Positions 10,501-19,700 of a DNA stretch of 64,000 nt are shown piece by piece (positions within the stretch are counted from its first letter, which is position 1; every line of letters begins with the position of its first letter). The notes beneath the pieces are model-generated. The model was not told the DNA's origin and searched no databases. It was given only the letters and a program-made list of their open reading frames with translations. A program made the translations under genes and the position numbers. Origin of the DNA: Mycteria americana (taxonomy: Eukaryota > Chordata > Aves > Ciconiiformes > Ciconiidae). Location: positions 38,179,501 through 38,243,500 of the forward strand of contig NC_134370.1 of the NCBI RefSeq assembly GCF_035582795.1. Direction: 5' to 3'.

Positions 10501-13500
10501 ACCGTCTGCTGCGTGGAGCTGAGCGCTGGCACCCCTGGTTTGCTCGTTTTGCAAGATTTATTACTGTTTTTATAAGCAGCCACCTCCCCAGTGTGTTGAA
10601 GAGTGCCACGAGGCTAAGGATGATCCCCCAAATTTACTTTGCATTTGACGCTGGCCCAAAGCTGCTGTGACATCCTGATGGAAAAGCTGGCAGCACATGG
10701 TGGCCCGCCAAAGCCAGCCTTTGCTGGGCCTAAAAAAATTATTGCGAAAGCTGAGGGTGAATCACAGCAGGAGGGTGAGGAGCATTGCCCGTCACTTGCA
10801 GGGCAGGGCTGGGGTCAGGGTGCTGGTGGGGAGGTTGGTGCCGTGCAGAAGGTGGTCTTGGGGTGCCCTGGGGGTTGACGGTCTCTTCTCCCCCCCCCGC
10901 AGCTGCGGCCAGCCCCGTCCACGAATGCGGCGAGCGGCCAGAGGACTGGTGCCGCGATGTGGCAACGGCAGCCAAGTGTGGGGCACTGGAGCTCTGCCGG
11001 ATCACCGTCTGGGACCAGACCCTGGGGGTAACCGCACTGGGACGGGGGAATGCAGGGTGATGGAGGGATGTGCCCATCCTGCCCCAAAATGTGGGGCTGG
11101 GGGGAGAATCCCAGCCTGGCCACCCCAATGCTGGGCAGCCAGAGGAGCATCTGCTGATACTCTCAGGCAGCGATACGTCTGCAGAGTGAGCGACAAAAAT
11201 GAATGGGTACCCTGGGATATTCCCAAGTGCCCCTTGGTGGGGCGCTTTTGGGGTGGAGTGGTGGGATTTGGGGGAGCAAGCAGAGGGTCTGGGTGCCATG
11301 GCAGCATCCCAATGTGTCCCTTCTCTCAGCAGAAGGGGATCCCGTGTCACCTGTGCCAGATGGCGGTCTCCATGATGGGCAAGATCCTGCAGGACAACTG
11401 CACCGAGGTGGGTCATGGCTGGGGGATGTGGAGCTGGCATGTCCCCCCTCCCATGGGGCCAGCTCGGCCCTGAGCTCTCCCCTTCTCGCCTAGGAAAAGC
11501 TGCGGCTCTTCTTGGATAAGAAATGCCAGTACCTGCCCTTCCAGGACTGGTCCGTCAAGTGCAAAAGGATGGTGGACACTGGCATCCTCATCCTCGTCCA
11601 GCTGGGCAAGCAAGTGCTGGTAACTGGTGGGGGGACCCACCTGGGTTTGTGTTTCTCCATGGTTTGGGATGTCTTGGGGGCTCGCAGGGCAAGGGAGCCT
11701 GGGACAAAACCTTTGCGAGCTGGAGATGGGGATGGAAATGACCCAGGGATGGGGGGGGAGTGGGGCGATGGGGCAGATGCAGCCCCAAGCCCCCACCCCT
11801 CTCCTCCCCCAGTCAGACCCAAAGGTGGTGTGTGGGACCATCAAGCTGTGCCAGCCCCGGGAGAGCCCCACGGGGGCCCTGAAGTTCCAGGAGCCACCAC
11901 CGTCCCGCGCGGGCCCAGCTCAGGACTTCGCCGACCTGGTCGCCCCCTTTATCTCCAACGTGCCCCTCCTGCTCCATCCTCAGGACCTGCCTCGCGGCGA
12001 GGCCCAGGTACCTCAGCACAGGCATGAATGCCATTGATGCTGCTCAAGGGTGAGAATCACCTAAGCATCACCTATTTAACAATAATTAAAAAAAAAATAT
12101 TAAAAAATACTGCACAGATGAAATTAGGGGTGTCACCAATTTGGGGCCGGGATATTGCAGGATCCAGGGGGGACTAGAGAGACGCTGGCCAAAAAGCTGC
12201 CCCAGATTACGACCAGCATTTAAATCCCAGCCCTGCAAATCCAGGCATGGGGTCTCAGTTTTATTTGGGGGCGTACCAATGTGTCCCTGCCCATGTTGTC
12301 CCGCAGGAGATGGAAGAGGTGTGCGGGGACTGCCTGCAGCTGGTGGCAGCCATGCAGCTGGAGCTGGGGACTGACGCCTCCTTCACCCAGGTGCTGGTGG
12401 CCCGCACCGAGCGGGCATGCGAGGTCCTGGCACCCGACCTGGCACAGCAGGTAGGGGTGCTGGCATCCTGCTGGGCTCCCCCCCCCTCCTCCCCAGCGTC
12501 ACCGCTGCATGGGAGCATCTTTTGTGGCCGCCTGCTTTTGAGCAGTGCCCGGGGGGCTGGGTGGTGGGGTGTCCCCCCTCGGGTGCTGACACGGTGTCTC
12601 CCTGCACAGTGCAAGCGGTACCTGGCCGAGCACATGGACACGGCTGCCTGGCTGCTCCAGCACTTGGTAAGGGGTGAGCAGCTCCCTGGGGCTGCTGGGG
12701 GCAGGTGGGGTGGCCACCAGCAGCCGGGGTGGCCAAGCAGCACAGACAAGGGGACCTGGTCAGCAGAAGTGGGGCCCTGCTCTCGTTTTTTTTAATTAAT
12801 CCTGCTGCTTTATATTGCTATAAACTTTTAAATATTTTTCCCCTCTCTCTGGCTTGCAACTGCTGTAATTCTTTTTTATTTATATTTTTTTTCTTTGCCG
12901 TTTTCCGGCCCCGCTACTGGCAGCAGGCTGAGGTAAGCGAGACCCACGCCTGGACGGGCTGAAATCGCCCTCCACGGGGAAGTGGGGGCACAGGCTCACC
13001 CTCCCGGGGGGTGATGCCTGCCTGATCCAGGACGTCTCTCTCCCCAGGACCCGATGGAGCTGTGTGGCCAGCTGGGACTCTGCTCCTCTGCCTCGGCGCT
13101 GCCCTTCCACACGCTGCTCACGGAGAAGGTGACACAGGTCCTAAGCACGTTGAGGGTAAGCCCACTCCACCGTGCTCCTTAAAATCCAAACGCCGGGAAG
13201 GGAGGAGCTGTATTTTGCTTTTTTTTTTTCCCTCAAGCATCTCCATTTTTCCAAGGTGGGGAGTGTCTTTCACGAGGTTGACAGCTGGGTGGGATGGGGG
13301 TGGCTCTGGGGGGGGCTCGGCACGCATCCCACTGCCTTGTCCCGGCAGGACGGGGAGGGGACCACGCCGCTGTGCGAAATGTGCCAGTTCGCAGTGAAGG
13401 CAGCCGAGAGCCTCCTGGAGAACAACGTGACGGAGGTGAGCCCCGCTGCTGTGGTCTGGGGTTGGGGGGCCGGGAGAGGGGGCAAGGTGGGGTGCAGCAA

Positions 13501-14558
13501 GGAGCCAGGCTCTCCCCATCCCTCTGCCTGCCTTCTCCTGGCAGGAGCAACTGGTGAATGACATCGAGAAGGTGTGCTACATGCTGCCCCACGGCATCAT
13601 CGGGCAGTGCAAGGACTTCGTTGACTCCTACGGCAAAGCCGTGGTCATCATGCTGCTGGAGGCCACAGACCCAGCGGCTGTCTGCACCATGCTGCGCTGC
13701 TGCCCCCGGCGCGGGGACACCCACCAAGGTGAGCCGGGGTACCCGGGTGGCACCTAGACACTGGGTCTCCAGGGAACGGGGTGATGCCGGGGTGCTAACG
13801 GCCCCCACGCCGTGTCCCGCAGGGGCTGCCACGCTGGAGCAGCCGGTGGTGGGCGCGGGCGCCTTCTGCAACGTCTGCCAGATCGTCATCACCTACTTTG
13901 ATAACGAGCTGCTGAAGAACGAGACGCTGGTGGAGCTGGGCGATGTGCTGGAGAAGGGCTGCGAGCTGCTGCCCACACCGCTCACTGGCAAGGTGAGCCG
14001 GGGGAGCGCCCAGACTGGCGGGGACCCCCCGGCCCCCTGCACTGGGCTCACCCCCTCCCTCCTTCCCAGTGCGAGGCTCTCGTGGTGCAGTACGAGCCGG
14101 CGGTCATGCGGCTGCTCGTGCAGATGATGGACCCCACCTTCGTCTGCACCGTAAGTGTCCCCGTGCCACGGGGTCTGCACCCACTCCCTGTGGCAGCCTG
14201 GACTGAGATGGGCATCTTTCGGCCAAGCTCGGGGGGCTGGTAGAGGGGCAGGGGGGTCAAAGGGTGCTTTGACCCCACATGGGTTTTTTTTCTCCCCTTT
14301 CCCACCTTTTTCCTTCGCGATGCAGAAAATAAGAGCCTGCGATTCAGCCGAGGAGGATCTCCTGGGCTCGGACCCCTGTGCCTGGGGCCCACACTACTGG
14401 TGCAAGAACATGGCCACGGCTGTCGAGTGCCACGTAAGTGTCAGCCACATCCCCTTCCCTGGGTCATCAGAGTGCTGGGGGTCCCTGCCTCCCCCTGCCA
14501 TCCCTCCCCATCTCTCCCACAGGCCGTTGAGCATTGCCGGCGTCACCTATGGAACTAG
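7487..14558 (+). CDS. Second complete prosaposin gene (tandem paralogue of PSAP), 15 coding exons
   Basis: The gene encodes a full prosaposin of 521 codons, close to the roughly 524 of human PSAP. Joined exons give a signal peptide (MESRWRGWVLILSVCLGSYQ), an N-terminal SapA-type domain (ECGERPEDWC...LC), saposin A (CHLC...KLC), the A-B linker with VAPFISNVPLLLHPQD, saposin B (VCGDC...LGLC), saposin C (CEMC...RCC), saposin D (CNVC...RAC) and a C-terminal SapA-type domain ending HCRRHLWN. Every saposin keeps its six cysteines. Sequons remain in saposins A (NCT), C (NVT) and D (NET), but the saposin B site reads TDAS. Introns fall at the same positions and phases as in PSAP, so this is a genomic tandem duplicate, not a retrocopy. 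It converges on CDH23, the place PSAP occupies in mammals. I give no symbol because naming is unsettled to me. No stop or frame break is seen. Confidence 0.93.
7548..10902 (+). other. Intron 1 of the second prosaposin gene
   Basis: This 3.36-kb GC-rich intron has no exon I can support. Long ORFs on both strands (for example near 7.98-8.69 kb) are explained by high GC. It contains a C-rich tract at about 8354-8379 and a short AT patch at about 9218-9241 (tta repeats). Confidence 0.7.
10903..11027 (+). CDS. Second prosaposin, exon 2: N-terminal SapA-type domain
   Basis: A C-run polypyrimidine tract leads to gcag at 10899-10902. The exon encodes AAASPVHECGERPEDWC then CGALELCRITVWDQTLG, with four SapA-domain cysteines. 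The donor is GGG|gtaacc. Confidence 0.92.
11333..11407 (+). CDS. Second prosaposin, exon 3: first half of saposin A
   Basis: The exon encodes KGIPCHLCQMAVSMMGKILQ then DNCTE at donor GAG|gtgggt. The tandem cagcag acceptor could add one Gln (start at 11330). The sequon N-C-T carries an extra, seventh cysteine relative to the saposin pattern. Confidence 0.9.
11494..11619 (+). CDS. Second prosaposin, exon 4: second half of saposin A
   Basis: The exon runs from acceptor cctag to donor CTG|gtaact. It encodes EKLRLFLDKKCQYLP, then SVKC and the helix ending LGKQVL, 42 codons in phase 0. Confidence 0.93.
11813..12007 (+). CDS. Second prosaposin, exon 5: end of saposin A and A-B linker
   Basis: The acceptor is cccag. 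The exon encodes SDPKVVCGTIKLCQPRES, closing saposin A, then a linker with DLVAPFISNVPLLLHPQD, which is strongly conserved in prosaposins. The donor is CAG|gtacct. Confidence 0.93.
12307..12450 (+). CDS. Second prosaposin, exon 6: first half of saposin B
   Basis: The exon encodes EMEEVCGDCLQLVAAMQLEL then GTDASFTQVL and ERACEVLAPDLAQQ. The place of the usual saposin B glycosylation sequon (human N-S-T) reads D-A-S, so the site is lost. Confidence 0.93.
12610..12666 (+). CDS. Second prosaposin, exon 7: saposin B
   Basis: The 57-bp exon lies between tgcacag and TTG|gtaagg and encodes CKRYLAEHMDTAAWLLQHL in phase 0. Confidence 0.92.
12924..12932 (+). CDS. Second prosaposin, exon 8: 9-nt microexon (CAGGCTGAG, QAE)
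   Basis: Nine bases CAGGCTGAG are flanked by ctggcag and a strong donor gtaagc and preceded by a long T-rich tract. Human PSAP has a known, alternatively spliced 9-bp exon (QDQ) at this exact place in saposin B. Flanking exons are both phase 0, so inclusion or skipping keeps the frame. Because cagcag is duplicated, a 6-nt form is also possible. Confidence 0.8.
13048..13155 (+). CDS. Second prosaposin, exon 9: end of saposin B and B-C linker
   Basis: The exon lies between ccccag and AGG|gtaagc. It encodes DPMELCGQLGLCSSASALPF then HTLLTEKVTQVLSTLR, 36 codons. Confidence 0.92.
13349..13435 (+). CDS. Second prosaposin, exon 10: first half of saposin C
   Basis: The exon encodes DGEGTTPLCEMCQFAVKAAE then SLLENNVTE, with the saposin C sequon N-V-T, ending at GAG|gtgagc. 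It is the counterpart of the PSAP exon at 435-530. Confidence 0.93.
13545..13728 (+). CDS. Second prosaposin, exon 11: second half of saposin C
   Basis: The exon encodes EQLVNDIEKVCYMLPHGIIG through AVCTMLRCC and the linker RRGDTHQ. The donor AAG|gtgagc leaves phase 1, as in PSAP. Confidence 0.94.
13823..13992 (+). CDS. Second prosaposin, exon 12: first part of saposin D
   Basis: The exon encodes GAATLEQPVVGAGAFCNVCQ through a KNET sequon to LLPTPLTGK at AAG|gtgagc. Confidence 0.94.
14070..14150 (+). CDS. Second prosaposin, exon 13: second part of saposin D
   Basis: The 81-bp exon encodes CEALVVQYEPAVMRLLVQMM then DPTFVCT. It has the same length and phase as the PSAP exon at 2886-2966. Confidence 0.95.
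14326..14433 (+). CDS. Second prosaposin, exon 14: end of saposin D and SapA-type domain
   Basis: The 108-bp exon encodes KIRACDSAEEDLLGSDPCAW then GPHYWCKNMATAVECH, ending at CAC|gtaagt. Confidence 0.95.
14523..14558 (+). CDS. Second prosaposin, exon 15: terminal codons
   Basis: After cccacag, AVEHCRRHLWN is followed by TAG at 14556-14558. The size and sequence are nearly those of the PSAP last exon. Confidence 0.95.
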   Translation, partial: AVEHCRRHLWN

Positions 14559-14828
14559 GAGTCACCTCCCCGGCTGGCCAGACTTGTCCCGCCGTTTTGG
14601 TTCGGGATCCCGGACCCCCTCCCTTGGGACGCGTCTGCACCCACGGACAGCGATGGCAGGAGCCCACTGGCCTTACCACCCCGGAGGGGGCTGTGGGACA
14701 CCCCAGCCACCTCTGCTGCTTCCTTTTCCACCCCTGGGGCTTGGATTTCCAAATCAGGTTAAGGGACTCATTAGTATTTTCAGAACTGGGGATTCAGCCT
14801 TGACGTCTCTCAGGGCAACTGCAAAATC

Positions 14829-14886
14829 CCCATCCATATCCCCATCCCCATCCTCACCCCATCCCCCTCCCCATCCCCATCCCACC
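14829..14886 (+). repeat. CCCATC-type simple repeat
   Basis: Imperfect iterations of ccccat/ccatcc run through this stretch, a simple-sequence array in the 3' UTR. Confidence 0.85.
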
Positions 14887-15403
14887 CTGAACCGCTTGTA
14901 AAGCCCAGATCCTGCAACGAGGGTCCATCCCCGTAGGCTGGGATGGATTCCGCTGCCCAAATGCCGGTCCCCAGCTTCTGGCCGCTGGCAGCCTCGCACT
15001 GCAGGTCTCGTTGGCTTTTGGTAAGCCCAGTGCTTTGCTGGTCCCTCTTCAAACTGGGGTGGCTTTTTATTTTTTTTTTCCCCTGGTCGTCAGTTAAAGG
15101 AACAAAGTGGGTTAAATTTACCTGCAATGCCCGGCTTTGCATGACATTTGCAGTACACTAATTTTGTGTCCAGCCGATTGCTGGAGATAGCTATATATAT
15201 TTTAAGTATCCCCTGAACAAAAAATGAGTGAGTTTGGGGGCAAAGACTTCCTTTCACACATACATCCCCACCGTGGGGGGGTCCCGTGCCGACCCAGCCG
15301 CAGTGGCGAGGGGCAGCAGGGCGCTGGCTCGTCCCTCCCCGCCGCGGGATGGGGGATGCCCACGGCACCCGATCCTGAGCGTGCACGGGAGCATCTCACC
15401 ACA

Positions 15404-15409
15404 AATAAA
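15404..15409 (+). promoter_or_regulatory. Poly(A) signal of the second prosaposin gene
   Basis: AATAAA in acaaataaatt is followed within 30 nt by ggttgtct, a GT-rich downstream element. Confidence 0.55.
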
Positions 15410-15429
15410 TTCTTCCCGTGAGCCCGGCT

Positions 15430-16422
15430 GGTTGTCTCCCTCCTCCTCGTCCTGGGGTGCCGGGGGGCTGGTGGCGTGGCAAGGGGAGGGAAAACCTAGG
15501 GGAGGTTTAATGCTTCCCCCAAAACCTGGGGTGCAGCAACACCCAGGGTGGCATCTCGTGAACGTGATGGATGGAGGGGTGAATTAAGGGAAAAAGGGGG
15601 TTTTCTCTTCAAAAGGCAGTTCGGGTATGATGAATCTGCATGGCTGGGGAGGAAGGACGACAGACAGGTTACCCAAAGCCATAGACAGTGTATTTCTGAG
15701 TCCCGTAACAGACCGTGCCCGAAACTCTCCACAAGGTTACGACTGGAAACAAACCCCCAACGAACAAACCTGAAAGCAAGAGAGAGGGGGAAAGAAAAGG
15801 GCATAAAAGACACGCACGAGCACTCCACATCCAGAAGCCCCGGTTATTGTCAGTCTCTCTCTTTTTCGACGTTGCAACATGTTTTGGTAAAGCCAGCAAA
15901 ATGGAGAAATGTCTTCGGTTTTTGTTTTTTGGTCTTTCCTTGCTGGAAAGGTGATGTTAATGCCAAATGGACTTGGCGTCTCCCCACGCTGCCCTGGCCC
16001 TCCCCGTGCCTGTGGTCAAAGTATGATGGCTACTTGTCCCTAGCCTGTGCCTGGGGATGCTGCAGCGGCACATCATCTGCACCTTTGCTGCACCTTCACC
16101 CCTATCCAGCCTGGACTCATTTAGCTTTTCTTTAAAAAAAAAAAAAAAAAAATTTAATAAGAAAAATTAAAAAAATTTAATGCTTTCATGGTTAAATGAC
16201 AGGCGAGTAAAAGCAAACCGGTCCTGAGAGCCCTTTCCCGGGGCCAAGCTCTCCAAGGCTGCCGGAGTGAACTGCACCGGTTGGCCTGGACTCCTTCTGC
16301 AGGGGAAGAGGGGGCCAAGAGCCGGTCTCAGGGTGCTCCTGGCCCCTGCCACGGCCCCCCTGGTCCATGCTTCGTCCCTGCTGGCCCCGGCTTGCCTAGA
16401 GGAGCACCACCACCACCGCTCG
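15430..16422. other. Convergent intergenic region and CDH23 3' UTR
   Basis: No gene is seen between the second prosaposin poly(A) signal and the CDH23 stop. On the - strand ATTAAA (forward tttaat) occurs at about 16153-16158 and 16177-16182, the best candidate CDH23 poly(A) signals, next to a poly(A) run at about 16133-16151 on the + strand. The two transcripts would end within roughly 700 bp of each other. I see nothing else here. Confidence 0.4.
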
Positions 16423-16749
16423 TCATAACTCAGTGATCTCCAGCGGGCTCTCCATGATCACCTCACGCATCTTGTGCAGGGGGGTGGACTTGGCCGACTC
16501 GGTGCGGGCATTGTGGTCGCTGTAGCTCCCACAGTCGGCGGTCAGAGTCTCCAGCGAGCGACCCAGCACCTTCTGGTCATCCTCCGGCAGGCTGTTGAGG
16601 TCGGAGGCAAGCAGAGTGCCTGTGCTGCCATGTACCACGTGGATGCCGTCGGGACCTTTCAGCTCCACCGGCTGCTTGTGTCGGAAGCGGAGGCTGCCCT
16701 GGCTGGGGCTGCGCTCCTCCTCCTCCTCCTCCAGCTCCTTCTGGATCAG
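16423..16749 (-). CDS. CDH23: CDH23 terminal exon: tail with C-terminal PDZ ligand
   Basis: The acceptor cttttgcag precedes [17 protein letters not shown], then [37 protein letters not shown] and [15 protein letters not shown], followed by TGA at 16423-16425. ITEL is the class I PDZ ligand bound by harmonin. Reading frame upstream of 16749 is intron. Confidence 0.96.
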   Translation of the reverse strand: MIQKELEEEEEERSPSQGSLRFRHKQPVELKGPDGIHVVHGSTGTLLASDLNSLPEDDQKVLGRSLETLTADCGSYSDHNARTESAKSTPLHKMREVIMESPLEITEL

Positions 16750-19700
16750 CTGCAAAAGGTCCACGGAGGGGGGGATCACCACCGCGGTCAGAGCAGATCC
16801 TGGCTTCCCCGCCTCAGAACGTCCTGCAATGCCGGAGCCCAGCGGGAGGGATGGGACCCTCCTTTTCTGAAGCAACCTCAGACCGTGGTGATGAGGATCA
16901 CCAGCACGATGATGATCTCCAGCCAGATTGCTCACTTGTCGGGTGGGTGCCCTGGCTCAGGCACCAGCTGCCAGCCGGGTGGTGTGTCCCACAGCAGCCC
17001 CCGCAGCAGCCAAGGTGGGGTTTTGGACCCAGGTTGGGATTTGGGGTTGTATGAGGGTGGTGGGGCAGGAGGCAGAAAAGGAAAGGAGTTGAGGGAAGGC
17101 TGGATAGGCTGGAGGGGGATAGAGCAAGGAGGGATGGGGGACAGAAGGCCTGAAAAGTTTCTCCTGTCCCACTGCTCTCCTCCACTCTGTTTGCCCCATG
17201 TTTTGCCCCACATGAAGAGGGGGAATGCTGTGGGAGGAGCTGCTTCTCCCCACACCAGCCCTCCTGCACCACAACCCTCTGTCCCGGCCTTCTTGCCTCA
17301 AACACCTGCTGGGTTGATAAGCTCAGATGAGCAGAGGGGAGGGAAGATGTCCCTGCGTGTGTGTAGGGACCTGCAGCTTCTTGGCCAGCCTCGGCAGAGA
17401 GATGGGGAGGTGATGGACAGAACCCACCCTGCAAAGAGGGGGGTCCTCCCCCAGGGTGGGAGAGACCGAGGGAGGGGGTGCTGCTGATGCTCAGAGGAAA
17501 CATGGGGGGTCACGAGAGCTGGGGCACCGTGGGGAACCAGCAGCCTCAGTGGAAAACCAACATCCGGCTGATTTTGGCCAAGCAGAGAATGGGGGGGACC
17601 ACTGGGTGACAGGGACTGTGGCTGTGGGGAGGGACCGCAGCCTGCGGGGCCAGGAAGACACACTGCATCCCAGAGGGCACGGCAAGCATCTCCCCATGCC
17701 CATGCACACCCCGTCTACCTCTGAGACCGAGGAGCGGTCCCCCTGACTGGCGGTGGCCTTATGCACCATCCGCTGGGCAAAGAGTTTTTTCAAGCGCATG
17801 TAATCATCCAGGACCACCTTCAAGAGAGAGCCCTGGGTGGAGGGGGAGAGACGACGGGTTACCCAAGGGAGATGGTTTGGTCGGAGGGAGGCTGGCCTCA
17901 TCCCAGCATTTTTTGGAGCAACGTCACCCTCCGGCGCCGCAGCCGTGAACCTGGAAGCCGTAGTGGTAGGAGAAGACCCCTCGGTGGATGATGCCCGCAC
18001 TAATCACTCACCTTGATGGGTCCCTCCCGCATGATCTGCCCCAGCTTGGCAATGTTGTCATACTCCTGGATGGCTGCCCGCAGGTAGCGGTCATCCTCGG
18101 GCTTGGCCACGGAGGGCTCTCTCCCGAAGGTCCCCTGCAAGAGGAGAGAGCGGCTGAGGAGGTGGCACAGGTGTTGGGCACGGGAAGGAGGTGTCCTGGC
18201 AGGGGCCGTGTCTCACATGGGTGCGGGCAGGGCTGTTCCAGAGGTCGGTGATCTCGCTCAGGTTCTCCGGCAGGTCGTCCTCGTGCTCTGCCTGTGCTGC
18301 CAGCTCCATGTTCCTGCAGAAGGGGTCCAGCCACACCGGGTTGGCCCTGCCCAGGGGGAGAGAAGCAGGTCTCAGCACAGGCAAAGAGTGGCAGCAACCC
18401 TAACCCCATCCAGAGCCCAGATGCTGAGGTTGCGCTGCCTCCTTCTGCCCTGTGCAGGCATGAATTGGGCTGCTCTGGATCCAGATGTGTGTCGACACCG
18501 CCCGACACCCCAAGCCTGGCCAGTATTGGCAGAGACGGAGTCACAGGAGAAGGCACAAGGTCTTTTGGCTTTGAAAGCTCTCAAGGCAAGCATGTGTCCC
18601 AGGGTCAGAGTCATGCCTGGCCACATCCCTCCGCAGAGCATAGAGGCATTGCATCTCCACCTCCCGCGCATCCCTGGCTGCAAAACGCAGGCGTCCCTCT
18701 CGGGAGCAGCCTGCACTCGCGTGAGGTGGCAAACTGGGGAAGGGGAGGAAGGGGAGGAAGAACTCACCCGTCAAAAGAGTACTTGTTGGTGTTTGGCATG
18801 TCCATGATGTCCATGAAGCCTCTGTTCCCTGCAAAAGGCAGGGGTGGGGGTTACAGGGCAGCACGTCAGTGGGCTGAGCAGCAAACCACGGGGTGGCACT
18901 TCTTTATTGAGGAGGGAAACTCGGTGACTAAAAAGGCACCGGTGGCATGAGAAACATGCTGAGATGTGGCTGATAATGCAGAGCCTGGATGCTGAGAAAA
19001 GCCTCCCACCATCGTGCCTTGCTGGGCAAGATCGCTTCTGATTTACACCCCGTTGACATCCCCTGTGTCTCCCCGTGTACCCCCTCCGTGCTCTTCATGC
19101 ACCCTGCTGTCTCATGCAGCTGGAAAACCCCAAACACTGCTCACCAGTGGAGCCAGCCACTATGGCTTTCAATTTCCTTTTGTGCCTGTGAAAGAAATAC
19201 AGCGAATCAGGGAAGAAAATAAAGAAGATGCTTGAAAGGAGAGGGGGACACAGATTTGCAACAACCCTGCAAACAGCCTCTGTATCTATAAGGATGGCGA
19301 GCTTGGCGGGGAGAGGCTATATCAGTATTAAAGTCATTATATTTTGGGGGAAGAGGGGCAATTTCTGAGCCCAGGCTGAGCCCTGACGCAGAAGGTGTTG
19401 GGAAGTTGGTGCCCTCCTTTGCTTGCTGGCAGCAGCCATGTGGGTCCCCCTGGCCCGTGGGGAGATTGCGGCTGGTGGGGCAGAGCCTGAGCGTTACTCA
19501 CACTGTCCGGTAGTACCAGTTCATGAGGATGAAGAGCATGGCAGCCAGGAAGAGCAGGACGGCCAGCACAATGATCGCCATCTAGGAGAGACAGAGGGGT
19601 AGTGGCAACCTCTGGCACGGAACCAGCACCCGGCGGTGGGCACCCGCCCGAAATAATTCAGGTGAAACATCTCTCCAGGCCATGGAGGGCCATGGAGGAT

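Larger units (their letters stand above)
14559..15425 (+). other. 3' UTR of the second prosaposin gene (inferred)
   Basis: The region is noncoding after the stop. AATAAA at 15404-15409 is the best poly(A) signal. A (CCCATC)n-like array occupies about 14829-14886. Confidence 0.55.

Noticed and set aside
16474-17487. 337-codon + strand ORF opposite the CDH23 tail
   Set aside because: It is the antisense shadow of the conserved CDH23 terminal exon plus intron.
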